From Moraxellaceae bacterium (GTDB lineage Bacteria > Pseudomonadota > Gammaproteobacteria > Pseudomonadales > Ketobacteraceae): DNA of 10,415 nucleotides. Within the stretch, counting starts at the first letter, position 1. Each line of letters begins with the position of its first letter. Under the pieces are notes generated by a model that saw only the letters and a program-made list of their open reading frames with translations, did not search any database and had not been told where the DNA came from. Where the stretch lies: NCBI GenBank assembly GCA_002402125.1, contig NVVG01000045.1:8657-19071 (forward strand), given 5' to 3'. Below are positions 1-6,330 of this stretch, in pieces. Both the position numbers and the translations under genes were made by a program.

Positions 1-9
1 AACGTGTTG

Positions 10-651
10 TTAGTCTAGTAATCGAGTTAACAGGTCATTCAGGCGAACTTTGCTGTTTTCTATATCAATGACTTTTTTGCCTTCTTCATTGGGTGGTCGA
101 TTGTCGGTCCAGCTTAATTCCACCAGCAACATGCCATGAATCATTATCACAAAGTCTTCACCGCTTACCGGTTTCTTTGTCGAGTCGTTATTCATTCTGG
201 TGAGTAGCTGGCCGGTACGGCGATACAGGTCTCTCAATTCTTGCGAAATAGCATGGCTATTATTAGGGCTGAAGCGACGATTCTGTGGGTCGTAACCGAT
301 GGGAACCGAAAGGTCCCGCAATATCAACCTAAAATAAGCCGACTTATTGGAAAGGATATCCAATAGTTCTAGAGCGCCGCGGCGTAAGGTTTCTTTTGCC
401 GTTTCGCCAGGTTTGCCATGATATAGCTGGCTGTAGGCGCGGTTTATCCTGGCCGCCATAGCGGTAAGGATGTCTTCGCGGCCACTGAAGTGGGCGTAAA
501 CAGAAGGTAGCTTAATGCCGATTCGATCGGCAACATCTTGAAGTTTTAGATGCTCGATGCCATGAATGGCTGCAAGATTTTCCGCTTCATCGATAATGCG
601 TTCTTTTGTGTTTCTGCGTTTTGGCTGTGGTACTGGTGATTCTTCAGACAT
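10..651 (-). CDS. TetR/AcrR-family transcriptional regulator
   Basis: This encodes a 213-residue one-domain-plus-ligand-domain repressor of the TetR type. The N-terminal part (about residues 14-65) has the family's helix-turn-helix layout: an ERIIDEAENLAA helix, then LKLQDVADRIGIKLPSVYAHF, in which the recognition helix ends in the usual Y-x-H-F, followed by REDIL. The C-terminal two thirds is helical and not specific enough to name a ligand. The frame is open for 25 more codons upstream (to 726), but the ATG at 651 has GAGG eight bases before it and begins a hydrophilic tail typical of the family, so I prefer it. It lies 123 bp downstream of yceF on the same strand. I see no clear promoter or terminator between them, so co-transcription is possible. 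Its target is unknown; nothing here shows that it controls the adjacent fatty-acid genes. Confidence 0.88.
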   Translation of the reverse strand: MSEESPVPQPKRRNTKERIIDEAENLAAIHGIEHLKLQDVADRIGIKLPSVYAHFSGREDILTAMAARINRAYSQLYHGKPGETAKETLRRGALELLDILSNKSAYFRLILRDLSVPIGYDPQNRRFSPNNSHAISQELRDLYRRTGQLLTRMNNDSTKKPVSGEDFVIMIHGMLLVELSWTDNRPPNEEGKKVIDIENSKVRLNDLLTRLLD

Positions 652-774
652 GAATGCTGCCTCGGAAACAGGTTGTATGTGGCGTTTGGAATAGTGTCTT
701 AATGACGAAAAAACCAAACCTAACAAGCTAAGTGTAGACCGAGTAGGCGATTTAGTGAGCTGATTGTTAGTTTT

Positions 775-1353
775 TTACGGTATATGTATACCCTGCTTAT
801 TCAACATATTGATTAATCGAATTAATGGTAATCCAATCAATGTGTTGGGATCGTCGCCTTCTAGGCGGTTAAATAACGCGATCCCCAGACCTTCAGATTT
901 AAAACTGCCCGCGCATTTTAGTGGGGATTCAATTTCTATATATCGTTCAATGGCTTGCGTTGATAGTTTGCGAAAATGTACAAAAAAAGGCTCTACAATG
1001 AGCTGATAATTTTTTTCTTGTGCATCGTATAAACATAGACTGGTGTAGAAGCTTACGGTGTTGCCGCTGCTCTCGGTGAGCTGTTTGATGGCATTTTCGG
1101 GTGTATGGGGTTTACCATTTATTTTGCCGTTTAGTACCGAGACCTGATCGCTGGTGATAATCAACGATGAAGGGTGTTGAAGGGCAACCGCTTCTGCTTT
1201 TTTAAGGGCTAGACGTTGTACTAACTCTTGCGGTGTTTCATTGGCGATAGGTGACTCGTCGACATCGGGAGAACACGTGTCAAACGGGAATGCGAGTTTT
1301 TCCAGTAAGGCGCGTCGAAAAGGGGAACTTGAGCCTAATACAATATGTCGCAT
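775..1353 (-). CDS. yceF: 7-methyl-GTP pyrophosphatase, Maf-like protein YceF
   Basis: This 192-residue protein is a full-length Maf/HAM1-type nucleotide pyrophosphatase. It shows the N-terminal phosphate-binding motif GSSSPFRR (7-14), the acidic VDES (31-34), the lysine pair KK (51-52), the SDQV motif with the catalytic-type Asp69, and the C-terminal block CAGSFKSEGLG (147-157) followed by RLEGDDPNTLIGLPL. The DQV form and the CAGSFKSEG block match the YceF subgroup, characterised in E. coli as hydrolysing m7GTP to m7GMP and pyrophosphate, rather than the dTTP/UTP-specific YhdE subgroup. The start ATG is supported by GGAG seven bases upstream. It is divergent from yceD, the same neighbourhood as in other gammaproteobacteria. 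The likely role is house-cleaning of modified cap-like or RNA-derived nucleotides in the cytosol. Confidence 0.93.
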   Translation of the reverse strand: MRHIVLGSSSPFRRALLEKLAFPFDTCSPDVDESPIANETPQELVQRLALKKAEAVALQHPSSLIITSDQVSVLNGKINGKPHTPENAIKQLTESSGNTVSFYTSLCLYDAQEKNYQLIVEPFFVHFRKLSTQAIERYIEIESPLKCAGSFKSEGLGIALFNRLEGDDPNTLIGLPLIRLINMLNKQGIHIP

Positions 1354-1467
1354 TGATTTTCTCCAGAATGAGTGTCGTGGTTAAACAGGCGCTTCCGCGC
1401 TGAAATAGGGGTGATAACGGCATTTAAAACGTGGTGTTATCGCAGGGTTGATGCCTTGAACGTCGGA

Positions 1468-1497
1468 ATCTTACAGAACACAGAAACAAGGCGTCAA
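1468..1497 (-). promoter_or_regulatory. Candidate sigma-70 promoter for yceF
   Basis: Read on the minus strand, TTGACG (1497-1492) is followed after 18 bases by TAAGAT (1473-1468). The matches to consensus are five and four of six. It would give a leader of roughly 105 bases before the yceF start. The weak -10 and the long spacer keep this tentative. Confidence 0.3.
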
Positions 1498-1571
1498 TAC
1501 ATCAGGCGCAAGCGAGCAATATTTATCTGACCCCCTTTAAAAACAGACAGTTAAATTAGCGTTAAAAAATT

Positions 1572-1600
1572 TTGACAGGAGCATGTTATCTCCCTATGAT
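1572..1600 (+). promoter_or_regulatory. Near-consensus sigma-70 promoter of the yceD-rpmF-plsX operon
   Basis: A perfect -35 TTGACA (1572-1577) and a five-of-six -10 TATGAT (1595-1600) are separated by exactly 17 bases. An A/T-rich stretch lies just upstream (1550-1571), as in UP elements. The bases after the -10 are TGCGCGC, a GC-rich discriminator of the kind found at stringently controlled promoters. Transcription would be expected to start at about 1606-1609, immediately before or at the yceD ATG at 1610. Confidence 0.72.
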
Positions 1601-1609
1601 TGCGCGCTT

Positions 1610-2134
1610 ATGCAGACTAGCACCCTACCAGATCTTATTAAGCCTATTAAGCACGCCAGACAAGGGCTTATCCTAAAGGGCATGTTTCCTTTAGAGCGAA
1701 TGACGCGTCTAACGTCAGATGCTTTTTCGAGTGATGGTGTTGTTGAAGTAGATATGGTGTTTACCAAAGACACTGAAGGCTATTCAATACTGAAGGGAGA
1801 GGTAAAAACCTGCGTTCAGCTGCAGTGTCAGCGATGCCTTAAGGGTACCGGTGTCAGCGTTGAACTGGATTTGTCTCTTGCGTTTGTAACGCAAGAGTCG
1901 CGCATCAAACAGGTGCCAAGTATTTATGAACCTGTTTTGCTAGAAAGCGAAGAAATATCGTTGGTTGAGTTACTTGAAGATGAGTTGATTCTCGCGCTAC
2001 CAATTATGGCCTACCATTCAGATTGTGAGGCCTATCAGTATCGCACTGATAAACAGTTGGAAGCAGAGAAAGCGAGTAAGAAAAAACGCGACAACCCATT
2101 TGATGTACTTAAGCAACTTAAAGGCGACGAATAG
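1610..2134 (+). CDS. yceD: YceD / DUF177 family protein, large-subunit rRNA accumulation factor
   Basis: The 174-residue protein belongs to the YceD (DUF177) family, encoded next to rpmF in most bacteria and needed for normal 23S rRNA levels where tested. It has the family cysteine cluster C-x4-C-x2-C (Cys68, Cys73, Cys76) inside VQLQCQRCL, then the acidic strand EDELILALPI (123-132), a fourth cysteine at 139, and the C-terminal NPFDVLKQLK. The ATG at 1610 is chosen because MQTSTLPDLIKPIKHARQG aligns with the start of E. coli YceD. An in-frame ATG at 1583 has AGGAG only one base away and lies inside the promoter spacer, so it would not be on an mRNA started from that promoter. The chosen start has no Shine-Dalgarno, consistent with a leaderless message. 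Thirty-nine bases separate it from rpmF. Confidence 0.88.
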   Translation: MQTSTLPDLIKPIKHARQGLILKGMFPLERMTRLTSDAFSSDGVVEVDMVFTKDTEGYSILKGEVKTCVQLQCQRCLKGTGVSVELDLSLAFVTQESRIKQVPSIYEPVLLESEEISLVELLEDELILALPIMAYHSDCEAYQYRTDKQLEAEKASKKKRDNPFDVLKQLKGDE

Positions 2135-2173
2135 ATAGAGCCTTCAGATTGATTTTAATTGGAGTAACTTGCA

Positions 2174-2356
2174 ATGGCAGTTCAAAAAAGTAAAAAAACC
2201 CGTTCACGTCGTGGAATGCGTCGTTCACATGATGCGCTAGGGTCAGCGACTTTATCTGAAGATCAGACTACGGGTGAAGTTCACCGTCGTCACCACATAA
2301 CAGCCGATGGCTTTTACCGTGGTCGCCAGGTAATCGTAACTAATCAGGACAGCTAA
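2174..2356 (+). CDS. rpmF: 50S ribosomal protein bL32
   Basis: This 60-residue, strongly basic protein has the bL32 hallmark start [20 protein letters not shown] and the downstream [15 protein letters not shown]. It has no zinc-binding CxxC pair, so it is the cysteine-free type seen in E. coli. GGAG lies nine bases before the ATG. It sits between yceD and plsX, as in nearly all gammaproteobacteria, and its stop is only six bases from the plsX start. It is probably made from the yceD promoter, so ribosome-linked control may extend to the first lipid gene. Confidence 0.97.
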   Translation: MAVQKSKKTRSRRGMRRSHDALGSATLSEDQTTGEVHRRHHITADGFYRGRQVIVTNQDS

Positions 2357-2362
2357 AACGTC

Positions 2363-3391
2363 TTGAAAGACCGCATAACCATTGCTGTTGATGCGATGGG
2401 AGGAGACCTCGGTCTTCTCACAACAATACCTGCAGTGGTAACTTTGTTAAACAAGTTACCGTTACTGCGGGTATTTGTTGTGGGCGATGAAAAAAGAATA
2501 CAACATCAGCTCGATCTCTTGCCAGGCTCAACAGCCCGGGTATCTACATTTAAAGCGCAAGACCGCCTTCGGGTTGTACATGCAAGTGAATCAATTGCGA
2601 TGAACGAGCTACCCTCCGTAGCGCTGCGGTCTAAAAAAGACTCGTCGATTCGAGTTGCCCTTCAGTTAGTTAAAGATCAGCAAGCAGATGCATGTGTGAG
2701 TGCAGGAAACACCGGGGCGCTGATGGCTATATCTCGTTTTGTGTTAAAAACTTGCAAGACGATTGATCGACCGGCCATTGTGTCTGAATTCCCCACAGCC
2801 GATGGACAATCCTACATGCTTGATTTGGGGGCCAACGTTGATTGTGATGCAGAGCAGCTTTATCAATTTGCCTTAATGGGCGCAGTGTACGTGCGAGAGC
2901 TTCGAGATATTCAACGACCACGTATCGCGCTGCTCAATGTGGGTGAGGAAGAAATCAAAGGTAACGATCAGGTAAAGCAGGCCAATGAATTGCTTCAGTC
3001 AGACCCTGAGTTAAATTATGTTGGTTATATCGAAGGCAGTGACATATTGGGTGGCAAGGCCGATGTGGTTGTGTGCGACGGCTTTGTTGGTAATGTGGCG
3101 CTTAAGTCCATTGAGGGCGCGGCAAAGCTGATAGTTAAGATGCTAACGGATGCATTTCAGCGCACCTGGTACACCCGGTTTATTGGTAAGCTGGCAGAGT
3201 CGATCTTGCGACGATTTTACCACCAACTGGACCCGTCTATTCATAATGGGGCAAGTTTAATCGGGCTGCGGGGTGTTGTTATCAAAAGTCATGGTAATGC
3301 CAATGCCAGCGAGTTTGTGAATGCGTTGGAGTTGGCTGTGTCTGAAGTGGAAAGAAACATACCGGCGGTGATGGATAGCGCTTTTAAATAA
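2363..3391 (+). CDS. plsX: Phosphate acyltransferase PlsX (acyl-ACP:phosphate)
   Basis: PlsX converts acyl-ACP and inorganic phosphate to acyl-phosphate, the donor used by PlsY to acylate glycerol-3-phosphate at the inner membrane. The 342 residues are full length. Family blocks seen are IAVDAMGGD (7-15), ASESI (74-78), the phosphate-loop SAGNTGALMA (113-122), LLNVGEEEIKG (190-200) and the long block EGSDILGGKADVVVCDGFVG (224-243). The start is a TTG, because the conserved N-terminus begins immediately after it and the only nearby ATG is inside the DAMGGD motif. No Shine-Dalgarno is visible; with the rpmF stop six bases upstream, translational coupling is the likely solution. In most relatives the next genes are fabH and/or fabD; here the next gene is fabG. 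Confidence 0.96.
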   Translation: MKDRITIAVDAMGGDLGLLTTIPAVVTLLNKLPLLRVFVVGDEKRIQHQLDLLPGSTARVSTFKAQDRLRVVHASESIAMNELPSVALRSKKDSSIRVALQLVKDQQADACVSAGNTGALMAISRFVLKTCKTIDRPAIVSEFPTADGQSYMLDLGANVDCDAEQLYQFALMGAVYVRELRDIQRPRIALLNVGEEEIKGNDQVKQANELLQSDPELNYVGYIEGSDILGGKADVVVCDGFVGNVALKSIEGAAKLIVKMLTDAFQRTWYTRFIGKLAESILRRFYHQLDPSIHNGASLIGLRGVVIKSHGNANASEFVNALELAVSEVERNIPAVMDSAFK

Positions 3392-3409
3392 ATAGTTACT
3401 TTTGCGAAA

Positions 3410-3437
3410 TAGACGCGACGAGGTTGCGTAGTATTAT
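3410..3437 (+). promoter_or_regulatory. Candidate sigma-70 promoter for fabG
   Basis: TAGACG (3410-3415; four of six) and TATTAT (3432-3437; five of six) are spaced by 16 bases in the 113-bp plsX-fabG gap. It would start transcription about 60 bases before fabG. The -35 is poor, so read-through from yceD may be the main source of fabG mRNA. Confidence 0.28.
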
Positions 3438-3504
3438 CAGTTTTAATTGTGTTTGCGGGGCCTGCTGGGTAGTCCATAACAACAACATTGGGAAAAGGTG
3501 AATC

Positions 3505-4245
3505 ATGCCGTTAACAGGTAAGATAGCGTTAGTCACAGGCGCAAGTCGGGGTATAGGAAAGGCAATTGCTTTGCATTTGGCGAAGGCTGGGGCAACGGTT
3601 GCAGGTACTGCGACAACCGATAGCGGAGCGGATGCGATTACCGCCTATATGTCTGATGCGGGCGTAGCGGGTAAAGGTTACAGTCTGAATGTATGTGATG
3701 CCGAGTCCGTCATAGCGATTGTAAAAGAGATAACGGCCGACTTCGGTGCACCGCTGATTCTGGTGAATAACGCCGGTATTACCCGTGATAACTTAATGCT
3801 AAGAATGAAAGAAGACGAGTGGGATGGCGTAATCGATACCAATCTCAACTCTATTTACCGTACAACCAAGGCTTGTATTCGCGGAATGACAAAGGCTCGT
3901 TGGGGCCGCATTGTTAATATTGGCTCGGTGGTTGGTGCCATGGGTAACGCGGGCCAGGCAAATTATGCGGCGGCTAAGGCTGGCATGGAGGGATTTGGGC
4001 GCTCATTGGCCAGAGAGTTTGGTTCTCGAAATATTACCGTAAATACCGTGGCTCCAGGTTTTATCGATACGGATATGACAAAGGAATTGCCGGAGGCTAC
4101 AAAAGAGGCTATGTTGGGCCAAATCCCTTTGGGGAGACTGGGACAACCCGCTGAAATCGCTGAGGTTGTAGGTTTTTTGAGCAGCGATGGTGCTGCATAC
4201 GTCACTGGTGCAATAATCCCCGTGAACGGCGGGATGTATATGTGA
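3505..4245 (+). CDS. fabG: 3-oxoacyl-[acyl-carrier-protein] reductase FabG
   Basis: FabG carries out the NADPH-dependent reduction of 3-oxoacyl-ACP in the elongation cycle. The 246-residue protein is a classical short-chain dehydrogenase. It has the Rossmann motif TGASRGIG (11-18), NNAG (88-91), the catalytic set Asn113, Ser141, Tyr154 and Lys158 (in NYAAAK), and the PGFIDTDMT block that follows the active site. The C-terminal GAIIPVNGGMYM is typical of true FabG rather than of other SDR enzymes. AAGG lies about six bases before the ATG. It is next to acpP, as expected, but the malonyl transferase gene fabD that normally precedes it is missing. Confidence 0.97.
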   Translation: MPLTGKIALVTGASRGIGKAIALHLAKAGATVAGTATTDSGADAITAYMSDAGVAGKGYSLNVCDAESVIAIVKEITADFGAPLILVNNAGITRDNLMLRMKEDEWDGVIDTNLNSIYRTTKACIRGMTKARWGRIVNIGSVVGAMGNAGQANYAAAKAGMEGFGRSLAREFGSRNITVNTVAPGFIDTDMTKELPEATKEAMLGQIPLGRLGQPAEIAEVVGFLSSDGAAYVTGAIIPVNGGMYM

Positions 4246-4326
4246 TATGATGCCGGCAAATAATTTTGTGTTTGTGGCAAAAAAGACTAAATTGACCTTA
4301 TCAAAGGTGCTGATAACGACAAAACA

Positions 4327-4362
4327 GCTAAAAAGACCTGTTTTGGGCTCTTTTAGCAAAAG
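4327..4362 (+). other. Two mutually exclusive hairpins downstream of fabG
   Basis: GCTAAAAAGA (4327-4336) can pair with TCTTTTAGC (4349-4357) with one bulged A. Alternatively CTTTT (4350-4354) can pair with AAAAG (4358-4362) over a three-base loop. The two pairings share the same T-run and cannot coexist. Neither is followed by a U-tract, so this is not a standard intrinsic terminator; it may mark an mRNA end or a processing site. Confidence 0.35.
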
Positions 4363-4431
4363 TTGCTTACAGTTTCTTGCACATGAGGCCTTGATACAAG
4401 GGCATAGCATTAGATAAACTATGGCCAAATT

Positions 4432-4461
4432 GATTAACCAAGATTAACCAAGATTAACTGA
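4432..4461 (+). repeat. Three tandem 10-bp repeats upstream of acpP
   Basis: The unit GATTAACCAA occurs at 4432-4441 and 4442-4451 exactly, then as GATTAACTGA at 4452-4461 (eight of ten). Spacing is one helical turn, so the copies lie on the same face of the DNA, 138-167 bases before the acpP start. They could be a phased protein-binding array or a simple slippage product. Confidence 0.8.
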
Positions 4462-4598
4462 GGATTGTTGGAAATCTAAGTTTTAGCTAAATGCATCATG
4501 GCATTGTGCGGAGTCAGAGCCGCAATTAGATAAAATTTGAATTTTGGACGTCCTCAAAGCCCTCATACAGGGGGCTACTTAAACTGGAGATAGGGTAT

Positions 4599-4832
4599 AT
4601 GAGTGACATAGAAGATCGCGTAAAGAAGATTGTAGCTGAGCAACTAGGTGTTAAATTGGACGAGATCTCCAATGACTCTTCTTTTGTGGAAGATTTGGGC
4701 GCTGACTCACTGGATACAGTGGAGTTAGTAATGGCTCTTGAAGAAGAATTCGAAACTGAAATTCCTGATGAGCAAGCTGAAAAGATCACCAAGGTTCAAG
4801 AAGCAATCGATTATGTTACTTCTAATCAGTAA
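4599..4832 (+). CDS. acpP: Acyl carrier protein
   Basis: The 77-residue acidic protein is a standard type II acyl carrier protein. The phosphopantetheine attachment motif [18 protein letters not shown] places the modified serine at residue 37 (counting Met1). The preceding helix and the C-terminal [13 protein letters not shown] are conserved. GGAG lies nine bases before the ATG. It is flanked by a long leader on one side and a strong intrinsic terminator on the other, so it is probably made largely as its own short and abundant mRNA. Its acyl forms are the substrates of FabG, FabF and PlsX in this window. Confidence 0.98.
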   Translation: MSDIEDRVKKIVAEQLGVKLDEISNDSSFVEDLGADSLDTVELVMALEEEFETEIPDEQAEKITKVQEAIDYVTSNQ

Positions 4833-4864
4833 GCACGGTTGTTACTCGTTATAGTTTTGTCCCA

Positions 4865-4899
4865 AAAAAGGCCGTTTGCGATATCGCAGCGGCCTTTTT
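4865..4899 (+). terminator. Intrinsic terminator after acpP
   Basis: AAAAAGGCCG (4865-4874) is the exact reverse complement of CGGCCTTTTT (4890-4899). The loop itself contains the perfect palindrome TGCGATATCGCA (4877-4888), giving a long, nearly continuous stem followed by five T. The A-run on the left means it could also act on the opposite strand. It separates acpP from fabF. Confidence 0.92.
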
Positions 4900-4985
4900 G
4901 ATTTATTGCAAATTAGCTACAATCATAAACAAAATCGCTACATAAATCGCAGTATTTACAGCTCAAAGGTTAGGAGACGGTGCAC

Positions 4986-6230
4986 GTGTCAAAAAGGCGA
5001 GTGGTCATAACAGGTATGGGGATGGTGACACCCCTAGGGAATACGCTAGAGTCTACTTGGGATGGCTTAGTTGCGGGACGCAGTGGTATTGCGCTTATTG
5101 ATGTTTACGATGTATCGCGGCATTCAACAAAGTTTGCAGGTCTAATAAAGAATTTGGATTTAGACCCTTATATGAATAAGAAAACCGCCCGTAAGATGGA
5201 TGCATTTATCCAATATGGCATCGTTGCGGGCCTTCAAGCTATCGCAGATTCGGGTATTGAGGCGACGGAAGAGAATGCCCCTCGTATTGGCGTCGCGATG
5301 GGCGCTGGTATGGGTGGGATCCAGACAATTGAGAACAACCATAGTCAGTTAATTAATGGCGGCCCAAGAAGGGTTAGCCCCTTTCTGATTCCCGGTACAA
5401 TCATTAATATGATTTCTGGTCATTTATCCATCATGAAAGGCTTTCGGGGACCTAACTTTTCTATTGCCACCGCTTGCACCAGTGCGACTCACTCCATAGG
5501 TTACTCTGCAAGAACCATTGCTTATGGAGATGCCGATGTGATGGTTACCGGAGGCGGTGAGAGTGGTTCCTCCCCGTTGGGTATGGCTGGTTTTTGTTCT
5601 GCACGCGCACTATCAAAACGTAACGATGACCCGCAAGCTGCGAGTCGGCCTTGGGACAAGGATCGGGACGGATTTGTTATGGCCGACGGTGCCGGATCGT
5701 TAATATTGGAAGAGTTAGAGCACGCCAAAGCGCGTGGTGCCAAAATATACGGTGAGTTGATTGGTTTTGGTGCCAGTAGCGACGCTCATCACATTACCTC
5801 ACCTCCCGCCGACGGGGCTGGCGCGGCGCTGTCGATGCAAAATGCGTTAAATGACGCCGGTATTAATCCTTCTGATGTGGATTATATTAATGCCCATGGT
5901 ACATCGACGCCAGCGGGCGATATCGCAGAGACCAACGCCGTTAAATCAGTTTTTGGTCACACAGTCAATGACCTGTTAGTGAGTTCCACTAAATCCATGA
6001 CCGGACATTTGCTAGGCGCCGCTGGAGCGATAGAGTCGGTGATCAGCTTGTTGGCCATTCAACACAACATTGCGCCACCCACCATCAATTTAGATAACCC
6101 TGATGAAGGTTGTGATTTAGATTATGTGGCCAACGAAGCCAGGCAAGCACCCATCAATATAGCAGTATCAAATTCCTTTGGATTTGGCGGTACTAATGGT
6201 ACTTTAATCTTTAAGCAATTCTCAGAGTAA
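4986..6230 (+). CDS. fabF: 3-oxoacyl-[acyl-carrier-protein] synthase II FabF
   Basis: FabF condenses malonyl-ACP with acyl-ACP and includes the step that elongates palmitoleoyl-ACP. The protein (414 residues from the chosen start) has the full thiolase-fold catalytic set: Cys164 in [12 protein letters not shown], His304 in [11 protein letters not shown], Lys336 and His341 in [14 protein letters not shown], and the C-terminal [10 protein letters not shown]. Two in-frame GTG codons compete. The one at 4980 is only three bases from AGGAG (4972-4976), while the one at 4986 is nine bases away and gives [12 protein letters not shown], matching the E. coli start, so I use 4986. It follows the acpP terminator by about 85 bases. 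A TACAAT at 4918-4923 could be a -10 element but lacks a well-spaced -35. Confidence 0.96.
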   Translation: MSKRRVVITGMGMVTPLGNTLESTWDGLVAGRSGIALIDVYDVSRHSTKFAGLIKNLDLDPYMNKKTARKMDAFIQYGIVAGLQAIADSGIEATEENAPRIGVAMGAGMGGIQTIENNHSQLINGGPRRVSPFLIPGTIINMISGHLSIMKGFRGPNFSIATACTSATHSIGYSARTIAYGDADVMVTGGGESGSSPLGMAGFCSARALSKRNDDPQAASRPWDKDRDGFVMADGAGSLILEELEHAKARGAKIYGELIGFGASSDAHHITSPPADGAGAALSMQNALNDAGINPSDVDYINAHGTSTPAGDIAETNAVKSVFGHTVNDLLVSSTKSMTGHLLGAAGAIESVISLLAIQHNIAPPTINLDNPDEGCDLDYVANEARQAPINIAVSNSFGFGGTNGTLIFKQFSE

Positions 6231-6330
6231 CCGGTAGCAACCAACGAGTACGCTGAGGTAAACCAGTACGCCTTTATCAAAGTTGAAATAGGTGGGTGTC
6301 ATACAGCACGAATCCAAAGATAATGAGTGT

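Larger units (their letters stand above)
4246..4598 (+). promoter_or_regulatory. 353-bp fabG-acpP intergenic region, acpP leader
   Basis: This long gap holds no gene I would call. It contains, in order, a short open frame (4247-4417, 56 codons, discussed as a finding), a hairpin-forming segment (4327-4362), a phased 10-bp tandem repeat (4432-4461), a weak AATGC/GCATT inverted repeat (4490-4505), a -10-like TAAAAT (4531-4536) without a well-spaced -35, and a short stem AGCCC/GGGCT (4558-4562 with 4572-4576) just before the acpP ribosome-binding site. acpP usually has its own strong promoter, so one probably lies here, but I cannot place it firmly. Confidence 0.5.

Noticed and set aside
779..792. 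Palindrome GGTATATGTATACC near the end of yceF as a terminator
   Set aside because: On the yceF coding strand it is followed by an A-run rather than a T-run, and it overlaps the last codons of the gene. It is short and AT-rich.
1389..1400. GCGC-TTCC-GCGC hairpin near the yceF start
   Set aside because: The stem is four bases with no T-run and no link to a promoter or terminator.
4391..4420. TTGATA/TAAACT pair as the acpP promoter
   Set aside because: The match is only four of six on both sides, with an 18-base spacer, and similar pairs occur elsewhere in this AT-rich leader.
4003..4428. 141-codon open frame on the minus strand across the fabG end and the acpP leader
   Set aside because: About 240 of its bases lie antisense to the well-supported fabG gene, the translation resembles no family, and no ribosome-binding site is evident.
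4490..4505. Inverted repeat AATGC/GCATT upstream of acpP as an operator
   Set aside because: Five-base arms in an AT-rich leader are expected by chance, and there is no supporting context.
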